From: an uncultured Clostridia bacterium
GTDB lineage: Bacteria > Bacillota > Clostridia > Oscillospirales > Ruminococcaceae
DNA: 48,220 nucleotides
Assembly (NCBI GenBank): GCA_944385925.1
Contig: CALWZE010000003.1
Coordinates: forward strand, 1 to 48,220
Direction of reading: 5' to 3'
The notes under the pieces are model-generated. The model did no database searches and was not told the origin of the DNA. It worked only from the letters and a program-made list of their open reading frames with translations. Positions 7,764 through 16,500 of the stretch are shown one piece after another. The position numbers were made by a program, and so were the translations under genes. The number at the start of each line of letters is the position of its first letter. Positions within the stretch are counted from its first letter, which is position 1.

Positions 7764-8654
7764 ATGATGGGCGATACGATCGCAATATCCGAACAGACGC
7801 GCCGCCTGATTTGCAAAATGCAGTCAAATGAGGCGACGGAATATTTTATTTATAATGCGATTGCGAAACGAGTAAAGGACGAAAAGAATCGTGAGACATT
7901 GCAGAGGATAGCGGCGGAAGAAAAGGCGCATGCGGCAATCTGGCAAAAATATTCCGGCACGCAGGCACGCCCCAAGAAGGGAAAAGTGCTCTGGATGCGC
8001 TTCGTCGCGTTGCTGATGGGATACACTTTCGCGATCAAACTGATGGAAAGCGGCGAAGATCTTGCGGCAGGGGAATATGAGAAGCTGATCCAAGAAGTGC
8101 CGGAGGCAGAAAAAATCATGGCGGATGAGCAGCGCCATGAACAGGAACTGGTAGAGCTGCTGGATGAAGAACGGCTGCAATATGTCGGGGCGATGGTGCT
8201 CGGTCTGAACGATGCACTGGTTGAATTGACCGGCACACTGGCGGGACTTACCTTCGCAATGCAGAATACGAGACTGGTTGCATTGTCCGGCCTGATTACC
8301 GGTGTTTCCGCAACGCTTTCGATGGCTTCATCCGAGTATTTGTCCGCGAAAAACGATGGCCGCAACAACGCGCTGAAATCCTCGGTTTATACCGGAATTG
8401 CCTATCTGATCACGGTGGCGCTGCTGGTGCTGCCGTATCTGCTGTTTCCCTCTTCCGCATATCTTGCGGCGCTGGGCACAATGATTCTGGTTGTCGTGTT
8501 TATCATCGCATTTTTTAATTATTATATAGCGGTTGCGAAATCGCAGCCGTTTAAGCGCCGTTTTCTGGAAATGGCGGCGATCAGCTTGTCTGTAGCGGTG
8601 ATTTCCTTTGTGATTGGGCTTCTGGTTAAGCATTTCCTCGGAATCGACATTTAA
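7764..8654 (+). CDS. Ferritin-like domain fused to VIT1/CCC1 metal transporter
   Basis: 296 residues in two parts. The N-terminal half (about 10-135) is a rubrerythrin-like four-helix domain with the carboxylate/His pairs expected for a di-iron site: SNEATEYF, EEKAHAAIW and DEQRHEQEL. The C-terminal half (about 140-296) is a VIT1/CCC1 membrane domain (GLNDALVELTGTLAGLTFA, SMASSEYLSAK), with about five hydrophobic segments. VIT1/CCC1 proteins move Fe2+ or Mn2+ out of the cytoplasm; fused forms are known in bacteria (MbfA-type). The likely role is sensing or handling cytoplasmic iron for export (inference). GAGGGGG precedes tandem ATG codons at 7764 and 7767. The next gene follows after 43 nt and may be cotranscribed. 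Confidence 0.92.
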   Translation: MMGDTIAISEQTRRLICKMQSNEATEYFIYNAIAKRVKDEKNRETLQRIAAEEKAHAAIWQKYSGTQARPKKGKVLWMRFVALLMGYTFAIKLMESGEDLAAGEYEKLIQEVPEAEKIMADEQRHEQELVELLDEERLQYVGAMVLGLNDALVELTGTLAGLTFAMQNTRLVALSGLITGVSATLSMASSEYLSAKNDGRNNALKSSVYTGIAYLITVALLVLPYLLFPSSAYLAALGTMILVVVFIIAFFNYYIAVAKSQPFKRRFLEMAAISLSVAVISFVIGLLVKHFLGIDI

Positions 8655-8697
8655 CCGTTTCTTAAAAAACGACTGTCGGGATGGAAAGGCAGGGAAA

Positions 8698-9750
8698 ATG
8701 ATGCAACAAACTGTAACTCCTGAAAAAAGATATAAAAACAGAATAAAGCCGGACTCCGGCGCGCCTTCGGCCGCGGCAATTCTGTTGGTGCTGGCTCTGG
8801 GAGGTCTGAGCGCCACATACTGGCCGGTGTTTGCAAAGGCTTTTTCCGGCGGGGGTGGAACCGATCCGGTGGCGCAGTTGTTGGCGGTGGTATACGGCGT
8901 GCTGCTTGCCGGCGTACTGCTGTTTGCAATTTTTACAGGCGCGCTCGGAAAGAAAACGATGATTCCTGCGGCACTCTGTGCCGTGCCGGTTTTTCTTTAT
9001 TACTTTATTGAAAAAGCGGGCGTGTTGGAATTTATAGTGTTTTATCCCGACAAAGACCTGTTTTTCGTTTATGAGAACAACCCTGTTTATTTTTCCGGTC
9101 AGAATCTTTTGTGGATCATGCTGGGGGCGTTTGCGTCTCTGTTTTCCATGATTGCTTTTCTGCTGCTCTGCTTCCAGAAAAAGAAGGGGAGAATGTTTCA
9201 GAAAACAGTCATTGTTGTAGCATTTGCGATCAGGCTTTACGCCGGATGCTATCACCTGATTCACAATGAATTTGTCCTGTATAACAGCGGTGTTTACAAG
9301 CTGGCGGATATCTTTTATGCGGTCCTTGGGCAGGTTTGCGGCGCGCTGTTTTTCCTTGCGGTTGTTGTTCTGACCTTTGCCATGCGGAAAACCGAAATCA
9401 GTTTGCCGTCAGAAAAGGAAACCGGGACACCGGAACTTAGCGAAACGCAATCGACTGATGAAACGGTTCTGAGTCCGGCTGATCCTGCACAGACGCAGAG
9501 CCGGGAAGTTTCGGGAAGCCGGACAGAGGAGGCAGAACAGGAAAGCGAACAGGCAGTGGATGCAGCCTTGCAGCCCCAAAAGGATGTTGCTTTCCCTGAA
9601 CAGCAGGAAGCGGCTGAGATGAACGGGAGCGCAGAAACAGAAACTGCGGACAATGACACGCAGATAGAAACATCGCAGGAAAACGAAGCTGAAACGGCTG
9701 CGCCTGATTCGGAGAAAGAGCAGGAGCAGGAGAAAGCTGCGGTGCAATAA
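8698..9750 (+). CDS. Multi-span membrane protein with long acidic low-complexity tail, unknown
   Basis: 350 residues. Six hydrophobic segments fill the first about 235 residues (first SAAAILLVLALGGLSATYW, last GALFFLAVVVLTFAM). The last about 110 residues are rich in Glu, Gln, Thr, Ser, Ala and Asp, ending EKEQEQEKAAVQ, with no predicted fold. Tandem ATG codons at 8698 and 8701 follow AGGCAGGG; an earlier in-frame ATG at 8614 lies inside the preceding gene and has no ribosome site. The tail resembles in composition that of the Lgt at the start of the window. I do not recognise the membrane part. Terminator at 9778. Confidence 0.8.
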   Translation: MMQQTVTPEKRYKNRIKPDSGAPSAAAILLVLALGGLSATYWPVFAKAFSGGGGTDPVAQLLAVVYGVLLAGVLLFAIFTGALGKKTMIPAALCAVPVFLYYFIEKAGVLEFIVFYPDKDLFFVYENNPVYFSGQNLLWIMLGAFASLFSMIAFLLLCFQKKKGRMFQKTVIVVAFAIRLYAGCYHLIHNEFVLYNSGVYKLADIFYAVLGQVCGALFFLAVVVLTFAMRKTEISLPSEKETGTPELSETQSTDETVLSPADPAQTQSREVSGSRTEEAEQESEQAVDAALQPQKDVAFPEQQEAAEMNGSAETETADNDTQIETSQENEAETAAPDSEKEQEQEKAAVQ

Positions 9751-9777
9751 TCCTGCGAAATAAACGCATAACAAACC

Positions 9778-9815
9778 AAAGGCTTCCACATAAATTATCG
9801 GAAGCCTTTCGTTTA
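9778..9815 (+). terminator. Rho-independent terminator
   Basis: AAAGGCTTCC pairs with GGAAGCCTTT around a 12-nt loop, followed by a T-rich run. Confidence 0.88.
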
Positions 9816-10147
9816 TTTCGTTTTTAAACCCTAAAAGGTCCGCGGGTCGTGGTGAGGGAAAAAGAGCGTTTATGAAGAGCGCACCTGCCCGCGGCATGGA
9901 ATCTGCGGACAGAAAAAATTGCTGGCCGGGGACGCCGGAATTATTTCATGAAAATACGTTAAGCGACTTTGGACAAAAGAAGCGCGGCTGCCTGCTGCTC
10001 AATCTGCTGAATGGTTTGCAGCGGCGCCGTTTACAGTTTATATATCGTCCTGCTTGCGGAAGGAATGAATTGTATAATTGTAAATAAAATGCCCAATATT
10101 CGCCAAAAGAAAAGCCGCTGAAATTCCCCTGCATCAAAGGAGGCCAA
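9816..10147. other. Intergenic stretch with a likely promoter
   Basis: No gene is supported here. TATAAT at 10073-10078 with only a poor -35 is the best promoter for the downstream YdcF-type gene. AAAGGAGG at 10137-10144 is that gene's ribosome site. Confidence 0.5.
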
Positions 10148-10918
10148 ATGAAAACTGCCGGAAAAAAGTTAAGGCTCCTGCTGGCGGCCCTTTGTTTGGT
10201 GATGATTGTGTTTTTGCTGCTGCCGCTGTTTTTTGGCTTTTTCAGTGGCGGAATGGTGCTGTTGCCCTTCTTTGCGGCGGTGGGTTATGCGGCGGTGAGG
10301 TATGACCGGCTCTTGGCGATAGCGGACAGAAAGGCAAAATGGGGAAGGGCGGTGCTTAAAGTGGGAATTGCGCTGCTGACAGCGTTCGGTATATTGTTGG
10401 CGGGGCTTTCGGTTTGGATGGCCGCCTGGGCTGCTCGCCCTGCCGATGAACAGGCGCAGACGGTCATCGTGCTGGGCTGCAAGGTACATGGGGACGAGCC
10501 GAGCACAATGCTCAGACGGCGACTGGATGCTGCGATCGATTGGGCAAACAAAAATCCGCAAAGCAGCATTATTGTGACCGGCGGAAAGGGAAACGGTGAG
10601 GATAAAGCAGAGGCGGAGGTCATGCGGAACTACCTGATTGCAAACGGGATAGAGCCCCGGCGCATTTATCTGGAGAATCAGGCGGAAAACACGCTGGAAA
10701 ATCTCGAGTTGAGCGCGAAGATCGTGCGGCAGAACGGCCTTGACAGCAATGCGGTTGTAGTAACCGACCACTTTCATCAGCTGCGCGCGGCGCTGTTTGC
10801 GCGAAAAGCAGGTCTTGAAGCGTCGCCGCTGAGCTGTTATACCCAGTGGTATTTTCTTCCTGTATACTGGTGCCGTGAATTACTGGCTCTTTTAAGGGCA
10901 CTTGTACTGGGCTTTTAA
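10148..10918 (+). CDS. YdcF/ElyC/SanA-family (DUF218) protein
   Basis: 256 residues: three hydrophobic segments in the first about 100, then a soluble Rossmann-like DUF218 domain starting QTVIVLGCKVHGDEPSTML. Typical motifs are the opening VLGCKV, SSIIVTGGKGNGEDKAEAEVM, the Glu-Asn of ENQAENTLENL, and VVVTDHFHQLRAALFAR. E. coli members affect envelope integrity and vancomycin resistance, and an envelope or wall-precursor role is assumed from the family; the reaction is unknown. AAAGGAGG lies 3 nt before the ATG, closer than usual. Apparently a single-gene unit. Confidence 0.9.
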   Translation: MKTAGKKLRLLLAALCLVMIVFLLLPLFFGFFSGGMVLLPFFAAVGYAAVRYDRLLAIADRKAKWGRAVLKVGIALLTAFGILLAGLSVWMAAWAARPADEQAQTVIVLGCKVHGDEPSTMLRRRLDAAIDWANKNPQSSIIVTGGKGNGEDKAEAEVMRNYLIANGIEPRRIYLENQAENTLENLELSAKIVRQNGLDSNAVVVTDHFHQLRAALFARKAGLEASPLSCYTQWYFLPVYWCRELLALLRALVLGF

Positions 10919-10979
10919 ATTTCGGGAAACCTTAACGGTATCTTTATATGGATTAGCTAGTGCAAAATGCAAAGTATTG

Positions 10980-10988
10980 TGTTATGAT
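10980..10988 (+). promoter_or_regulatory. Extended -10 promoter of the nitroreductase gene
   Basis: TGTTATGAT is an extended -10 about 40 nt before the ATG at 11029; the matching -35 is poor. Confidence 0.5.
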
Positions 10989-11028
10989 ACCTATTACATC
11001 AAGATTCAGGTAAAGGAAGCGAGTTTGT

Positions 11029-11544
11029 ATGGAGCTTTTTGAGGCGATCCGCACAAGACACAGTGTGCGCGCTTATGATGCAAAACCGGTTGACCGGTCG
11101 CTGATTGAGCAGGTCGTCGAGGCCGGAATTCTGGCGCCGACGGGAATGAACCGGCAGACGCGCCGTTTTACGGTTATCCAGAACAGGGAAAAGATGGACG
11201 CCCTTGCGCATGCGGTCGGCGAGGCCGCGGGCAGAGGGCCTGGTTATAATTTTTATGATCCGCCTGTTTTTATCCTGGTTTCCGATCAGGAAGATGATCC
11301 AAACGGGCTGGCAAACTGTGCCTGTGCGCTGGAAAATATGATGCTGGCTGCGCAAGGGCTTGGCCTTGGCGCGGTTTGGATCAATCAAATCGGCCCGGTG
11401 TGTCAGCAGCCGGCAGTTCGTGCGCTGCTCACCGAGATGCGCCTTGCGCCTGATCAGAAAGTTTATGGCGCGCTGTCGCTTGGCTGGCCCGCAGGTGAGG
11501 GGAAGAAAATCGAAAAGAACCGCGACGTAGTCGAGTGGGTCTGA
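11029..11544 (+). CDS. Nitroreductase-family flavoprotein
   Basis: 171 residues with the nitroreductase fold. The FMN-binding start RTRHSVRAYDAKPVDRSLIE is at about residues 8-27, then APTGMNRQTRRFTVIQ, the helix with NCACALENMMLAAQGLGLGAVWI that lines the flavin site, and YGALSLGWPAG. Such enzymes use NAD(P)H to reduce nitro compounds, quinones or flavins; the natural substrate is not evident. AAAGGAAG precedes the ATG. ktrB begins only 15 nt downstream, so the gene may share its transcript with the potassium system, though I know of no functional link. Confidence 0.92.
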   Translation: MELFEAIRTRHSVRAYDAKPVDRSLIEQVVEAGILAPTGMNRQTRRFTVIQNREKMDALAHAVGEAAGRGPGYNFYDPPVFILVSDQEDDPNGLANCACALENMMLAAQGLGLGAVWINQIGPVCQQPAVRALLTEMRLAPDQKVYGALSLGWPAGEGKKIEKNRDVVEWV

Positions 11545-11559
11545 GTTTGGAAAGGACAG

Positions 11560-12927
11560 GTGCTGCATGCAGCACAGGAGGATATGCTTAAAAAGAAAAA
11601 ACATCTGAGCTACCCGATGCTCATTGCGCTGGGCTTTTTCATCATGATCATCATCGGCGCTTTGCTGCTGATGCTGCCAATTTCCAACAAGTCCGGCGAA
11701 TCGGTTCCTTTTGTGGACGCGCTTTTTACCGCGACGTCTGCAAGCTGTGTAACGGGACTGGTAGTTTATGATACCTTCACGCAGTGGACCGTATTTGGCC
11801 AGCTGGTTATTATCGCGCTGATTCAGACCGGCGGTCTTGGATTCATGACCATTATCACGATGTTCTCGCTGTTCCTGCGCCGCCGGATCGGTCTCGCGGA
11901 GCGCTCGCTCATGCGGGAAAGCATCAACACGATGTACATCGGCGGAATTATACGGCTGACCAAGCGGATCCTTATCGGCACGCTCTTTTTCGAGACGGTC
12001 GGCGCGATCCTGCTTTCCATTCGCTTTGTGCCCCTGCTGGGTTGGGGCGAGGGAATCTGGTGCGGCGTTTTTCACTCGATCTCTGCGTTCTGCAACGCGG
12101 GATTCGACCTGTTCGGACGGTTTGGAGAGTACATCTCTCTGACGGGATTTGTGGAAGACGGGCTGGTCAATGCGACGATCATCTCGCTGATTGTGATCGG
12201 CGGTATCGGCTTTTTTGTCTGGGACGATCTTCTGGAACACAAATTTCATTTTAAGGCCTACCGGCTGCATACCAAAATCGTGCTGGTTACGACCGCGATT
12301 TTGCTGGTTGTTCCAACGATTCTGTTCTTCTTTTTCGAACGCACCAATCTGCTTGCGGATCTCAGTCCGGCAGGCAAATTCTGGGCGTCGCTGTTCAGCG
12401 CGGTTACGCCGCGTACAGCCGGTTTCAATACCATAGATACCGCTGCGCTCAGCCCGGCCAGCGGCCTGCTGACCATCATGCTGATGTTTATCGGCGGCAG
12501 CCCGGGATCAACGGCGGGCGGTATTAAGACCGCCACAATCGCGGTTATTGTGATTTCTCTTGTTGCGCAAATTCGCAATGAAACGGTCAACAATGTCTTT
12601 GGCCGCAGGCTTGAGGACGGCGCGTTTAAAAGAGCGTGCGCCGTGTTCGGGGTCAATTTCAGCCTTGTGCTGACGGCCATCCTGGCAATTTGCGCCGCGC
12701 AGCCGAATCTGCCGCTGTTTGACATAACGTTCGAGTGCTTTTCCGCGATTGGAACAGTTGGCATGAGCACCGGCGTTACCAGAGCGCTCTGCAATTTTTC
12801 CCGCCTGATCGTGACCTTCCTGATGTACGCAGGCCGGGTGGGAAGCTTGTCGTTTGCATTGATCTTCACTGAGCACCGCGAGGTTCCGGCCGTGCGGATG
12901 CCGGTGGAGAGAATTAATATCGGCTAA
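11560..12927 (+). CDS. ktrB: Potassium uptake channel subunit KtrB/TrkH
   Basis: Membrane subunit of a Ktr potassium importer, 455 residues if the GTG is used. The four pore-loop repeats are visible: SASCVTGLVVYDTFTQW, SISAFCNAGFDLF, AVTPRTAGFNTID and SAIGTVGMSTGVT, each with the filter glycine. TM helix GFFIMIIIGALLLMLPISN and GSPGSTAGGIKT (the gating loop) match KtrB. The start is unclear: GTG at 11560 has AAAGGA 3 nt before it, and ATG at 11584 has a perfect AGGAGG only 2 nt before it; both spacings are poor. The next gene encodes its KtrA partner. Confidence 0.95.
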   Translation: MLHAAQEDMLKKKKHLSYPMLIALGFFIMIIIGALLLMLPISNKSGESVPFVDALFTATSASCVTGLVVYDTFTQWTVFGQLVIIALIQTGGLGFMTIITMFSLFLRRRIGLAERSLMRESINTMYIGGIIRLTKRILIGTLFFETVGAILLSIRFVPLLGWGEGIWCGVFHSISAFCNAGFDLFGRFGEYISLTGFVEDGLVNATIISLIVIGGIGFFVWDDLLEHKFHFKAYRLHTKIVLVTTAILLVVPTILFFFFERTNLLADLSPAGKFWASLFSAVTPRTAGFNTIDTAALSPASGLLTIMLMFIGGSPGSTAGGIKTATIAVIVISLVAQIRNETVNNVFGRRLEDGAFKRACAVFGVNFSLVLTAILAICAAQPNLPLFDITFECFSAIGTVGMSTGVTRALCNFSRLIVTFLMYAGRVGSLSFALIFTEHREVPAVRMPVERINIG

Positions 12928-12958
12928 GGCCAATTTTTCTCTGCGAGGTTTATTGGAA

Positions 12959-13612
12959 ATGAAGACAATACTCATTATCGGCATTGGCCGTTTTGGCAGC
13001 CATCTTGCCGAGCGGTTCACTAAACTCGGCAACGAGGTCATGATCGTCGATGAGAACGAGGACAATTTGAAAAAACTGCTGCCCTATGTCACCAGCGCGC
13101 AAATCGGCGACTGCACTGACGCAGACGTGCTGAAGAGCCTGGGCGTCCGCAATTTTGATATTTGCTTTGTCTGTATGGGCGATGACTTCCAGAGCAGTCT
13201 GGAGATTACCAGCATGCTCAAGGAACTGGGCGCAAAAATGGTCATCAGCAAGGCGAATGACGACGTCCATGCAAAATTCCTGCTGCGCAACGGCGCGGAC
13301 AGCGTCGTCTATCCGGAAAGGGATATGGCGCTGCGGCTTGCGACCCGTTATACGGCAAATAACGTGGTCGATTATGTGGGACTGAGCGACGACGTCAGCA
13401 TCTATGAAATTCCGGTACTGGAGCAGTGGGCGGGAAAGACCATTCGTGAGGTCGATTTCCGCAAAATGTATAAGATCAACCTTCTCTCGATCAAAAAAGG
13501 GGGAGAGATGTCCCTGGTTATGGACCCTGAACATGTGCTCAGCGTCGACGAGCATCTGCTGGTTATCGGCTATCAGGCGGATCTTCAGAAGTTCCTGAAA
13601 AAGATCGATTGA
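12959..13612 (+). CDS. ktrA: Potassium uptake regulatory subunit KtrA (RCK domains)
   Basis: Cytoplasmic gating ring protein, 217 residues. The N-terminal RCK domain has the nucleotide-binding motif IIGIGRFGSHLAERF and the acidic end of strand 2 (VMIVDENEDN), then GDCTDADVLKSLGV. The C-terminal RCK_C domain (about 140-217) ends in SVDEHLLVIGYQADLQKFL. Known KtrA proteins bind ATP/ADP and c-di-AMP and open KtrB. Follows ktrB after 31 nt. GAGG lies 11 nt before the ATG at 12959; a TTG two codons earlier is possible. Confidence 0.96.
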   Translation: MKTILIIGIGRFGSHLAERFTKLGNEVMIVDENEDNLKKLLPYVTSAQIGDCTDADVLKSLGVRNFDICFVCMGDDFQSSLEITSMLKELGAKMVISKANDDVHAKFLLRNGADSVVYPERDMALRLATRYTANNVVDYVGLSDDVSIYEIPVLEQWAGKTIREVDFRKMYKINLLSIKKGGEMSLVMDPEHVLSVDEHLLVIGYQADLQKFLKKID

Positions 13613-13618
13613 TTATTC

Positions 13619-13647
13619 TTGACAGCAGAGAAGACCTGTGCTAATAT
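13619..13647 (+). promoter_or_regulatory. Promoter of the rplU operon
   Basis: Perfect -35 TTGACA at 13619-13624, 17-nt spacer, TAATAT at 13642-13647. Confidence 0.85.
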
Positions 13648-13649
13648 GG

Positions 13650-13733
13650 TATAGCCGCGTGTAACAGGCTTTTTAAGTGTGCTCAGCGCCGCCTGCATCA
13701 GCGAGTCTGAAGAAAAAAGCGAGGAACAGCAAC
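13650..13733 (+). promoter_or_regulatory. rplU 5' leader, possible L21 autoregulatory leader
   Basis: An 80-nt leader lies between promoter and rplU. It includes AGCC with GGCT around 10 nt followed by TTTT (13651-13671), a weak attenuator-like hairpin. Firmicutes rplU genes often carry an L21 leader RNA; I cannot confirm the conserved fold by eye. Confidence 0.35.
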
Positions 13734-14045
13734 ATGTACGCAGTTATCGTAACCGGCGGAAAACAGTACCGTGTCTGCGAAGGCGACGTCATCTATGTCG
13801 AGAAGCTCGACGTCAAAGAGGGCGGAGCGGTCGAATTTGACAACGTTCTGGTGATCGGCGGCGACAAAGAGACCAAGGTTGGCACTCCCAATGTGGCGGG
13901 CGCCGTGGTTTCCGGCAAGGTCATCAAGCACGGCAAGGCAAAGAAGGTCACTGTCTTTACCTATCGTCCCAAGAAGGACAGCAAGCGTAAGCTTGGTCAC
14001 CGCCAGCAGTTCACAAAAGTTGAAATTACAGCAATCAAAGGCTGA
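13734..14045 (+). CDS. rplU: 50S ribosomal protein L21
   Basis: Component of the large ribosomal subunit, 103 residues. It starts [18 protein letters not shown], as in all L21 proteins, and ends with the RNA-binding [25 protein letters not shown] lies about 8 nt before the ATG. Followed by rpmA after only 25 nt; the prp (ysxB) protease gene that usually lies between them in Firmicutes is absent. Confidence 0.98.
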   Translation: MYAVIVTGGKQYRVCEGDVIYVEKLDVKEGGAVEFDNVLVIGGDKETKVGTPNVAGAVVSGKVIKHGKAKKVTVFTYRPKKDSKRKLGHRQQFTKVEITAIKG

Positions 14046-14070
14046 GAAAAGGACGGAGGTGCAGTAAACT

Positions 14071-14319
14071 ATGGCACATAAAAAAGGTGTTGGTTCCACT
14101 AAAAACGGACGCGATTCCGAGTCCAAGCGCCTCGGCGTCAAGAGAGCGGACGGACAGGCCGTTCTCGCGGGCAACATTCTGGTTCGTCAGCGCGGTACCC
14201 ACATTCACCCGGGTGAAAACGTGGGCATCGGTTCGGACGATACCCTCTTCGCGCTCATCGACGGCAAGGTCAAATTTGAGCGTGTCGGCCGCGACCGCAA
14301 AAAGGTCAGCGTCCTCTAA
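14071..14319 (+). CDS. rpmA: 50S ribosomal protein L27, without N-terminal extension
   Basis: 82 residues beginning [20 protein letters not shown]. The start is firm: GGAGGT at 14055-14060 lies 10 nt upstream, and an in-frame TAA at 14065-14067 blocks any extension. Most Firmicutes L27 proteins start with an extra segment (…FFAHKKG or similar) that the protease Prp removes, because the L27 N-terminus reaches into the peptidyl transferase centre. Here neither the extension nor prp is present, which is consistent. Ends before a terminator-like hairpin. Confidence 0.98.
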   Translation: MAHKKGVGSTKNGRDSESKRLGVKRADGQAVLAGNILVRQRGTHIHPGENVGIGSDDTLFALIDGKVKFERVGRDRKKVSVL

Positions 14320-15684
<1,365 letters not shown>

Positions 15685-15694
15685 GGAGTTATCT

Positions 15695-16105
15695 TTGAGC
15701 GAGGGATTGACGGCAAAACAAAAAAGTCCTGTTGAACTTGCGTTTTTGGGAGATGCGGTCTTTGAACTGCTGGTGCGTGAACATATTACGCGCGAAATCG
15801 ACACAAACCCAAACCGCCTGCATCGTTTAGCAGTCTCCTATGTCTGCGCAGATGCGCAGGCCGGCGCTTTGGAACAGATTTATGGTCGCCTGAACGAGCA
15901 GGAGCAGGACATTGTGCGCCGTGGCAAAAACGCCAACAAGGTGTCGGTGCCGCGCAATGGAAACCCAAAGAATTACCGCAGTTCTACTGCTTTGGAAGCG
16001 CTTTTCGGCTATCTGTATCTAAACGGAGAGTTCGAGCGTATACGGGAGCTGTTTGACCAGGTCGTGCGCTTTCATGATCTGGAATCGGCACAGCAGCAGG
16101 ATTAA
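15695..16105 (+). CDS. mrnC: Mini-ribonuclease III
   Basis: An RNase III catalytic domain without the double-stranded-RNA-binding domain, which in B. subtilis matures 23S rRNA ends. 136 residues. The catalytic signature VELAFLGDAVFELLVREH is near the N-terminus, and the second acidic cluster is in TALEALFGYLYL. The start is a TTG at 15695: AAGGAG at 15683-15688 overlaps the obgE stop and is 6 nt upstream; no ATG fits. The usual Firmicutes partner cysS is not adjacent; instead it follows obgE closely and is probably cotranscribed with it. Confidence 0.93.
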   Translation: MSEGLTAKQKSPVELAFLGDAVFELLVREHITREIDTNPNRLHRLAVSYVCADAQAGALEQIYGRLNEQEQDIVRRGKNANKVSVPRNGNPKNYRSSTALEALFGYLYLNGEFERIRELFDQVVRFHDLESAQQQD

Positions 16106-16149
16106 CCGCTGCACCAGACGGTAATTTTGAGGGCTTAAGCAATAAAAAA

Positions 16150-16182
16150 GACCGCCCGAATTCAAGAATTCGGGCGGCTTTT
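16150..16182. terminator. Bidirectional terminator between mrnC and the small Asn/Lys/Ser gene
   Basis: CCGCCCGAATTC pairs perfectly with GAATTCGGGCGG around AA. A T-run follows on the plus strand (CTTTTG), and the A-run before the stem gives CTTTTTTATT on the minus strand, so it can serve both convergent genes. Confidence 0.93.
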
Positions 16183-16191
16183 GTCGGTGAA

Positions 16192-16344
16192 TTACTGCTT
16201 GTTCTGCGACTTGCTGTTTTTGGAATTGGTCGAGTTGGAAGCGCTCTTAGCGTTCTGGTTGGCAGACTTCGCGTTCGCCGACTTGTTGGTGCTGTTCTTG
16301 GTGTTTTTGGAATTCTTGTTGTTCATGTTTTTGTTTTCGGTCAT
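16192..16344 (-). CDS. 50-residue Asn/Lys/Ser-rich protein of unknown function
   Basis: Begins MTENKNMNNKNSKNTKNS and ends NSKNSKSQNKQ. The whole protein uses only Met, Thr, Glu, Asn, Lys, Ser, Ala and Gln: no aromatic, branched-chain, Gly, Pro, Cys or His residue. AAAGGTGG lies 8 nt before the ATG, and the gene ends 10 nt from a strong terminator. All 16 Asn codons are AAC and most Lys codons AAG, a bias seen in well expressed genes and hard to get by chance. It should be soluble, basic and unfolded. Size and charge recall minor small spore proteins, but no SASP motif is seen, so that is only a guess. Convergent with mrnC, divergent from yebC. Confidence 0.75.
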   Translation of the reverse strand: MTENKNMNNKNSKNTKNSTNKSANAKSANQNAKSASNSTNSKNSKSQNKQ

Positions 16345-16438
16345 TTGTTATCCCACCTTTCGTTACTTAGTATTGCCGGGCAGTTTGCCGTTATGGATGG
16401 AAAAATTCGGATGAAACGAAGCGGATGACCCGGCAAGG

Positions 16439-16467
16439 TTGTCAACTGAATGAAAAAATGATACAAT
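16439..16467 (+). promoter_or_regulatory. Promoter of yebC
   Basis: TTGTCA at 16439-16444, 17-nt spacer, TACAAT at 16462-16467 with TGA before it (extended -10). Confidence 0.8.
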
Positions 16468-16500
16468 TACATAGTTAAATTTTAGTTAGGGGTTGTTACG

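Noticed and set aside
16181-16414. Plus-strand open frame of 77 codons, very hydrophobic (Leu/Phe-rich)
   Set aside because: It is the exact antisense of the Asn/Lys/Ser protein; AAC and AAG codons read backwards give Val and Leu. The minus-strand gene has the ribosome site.
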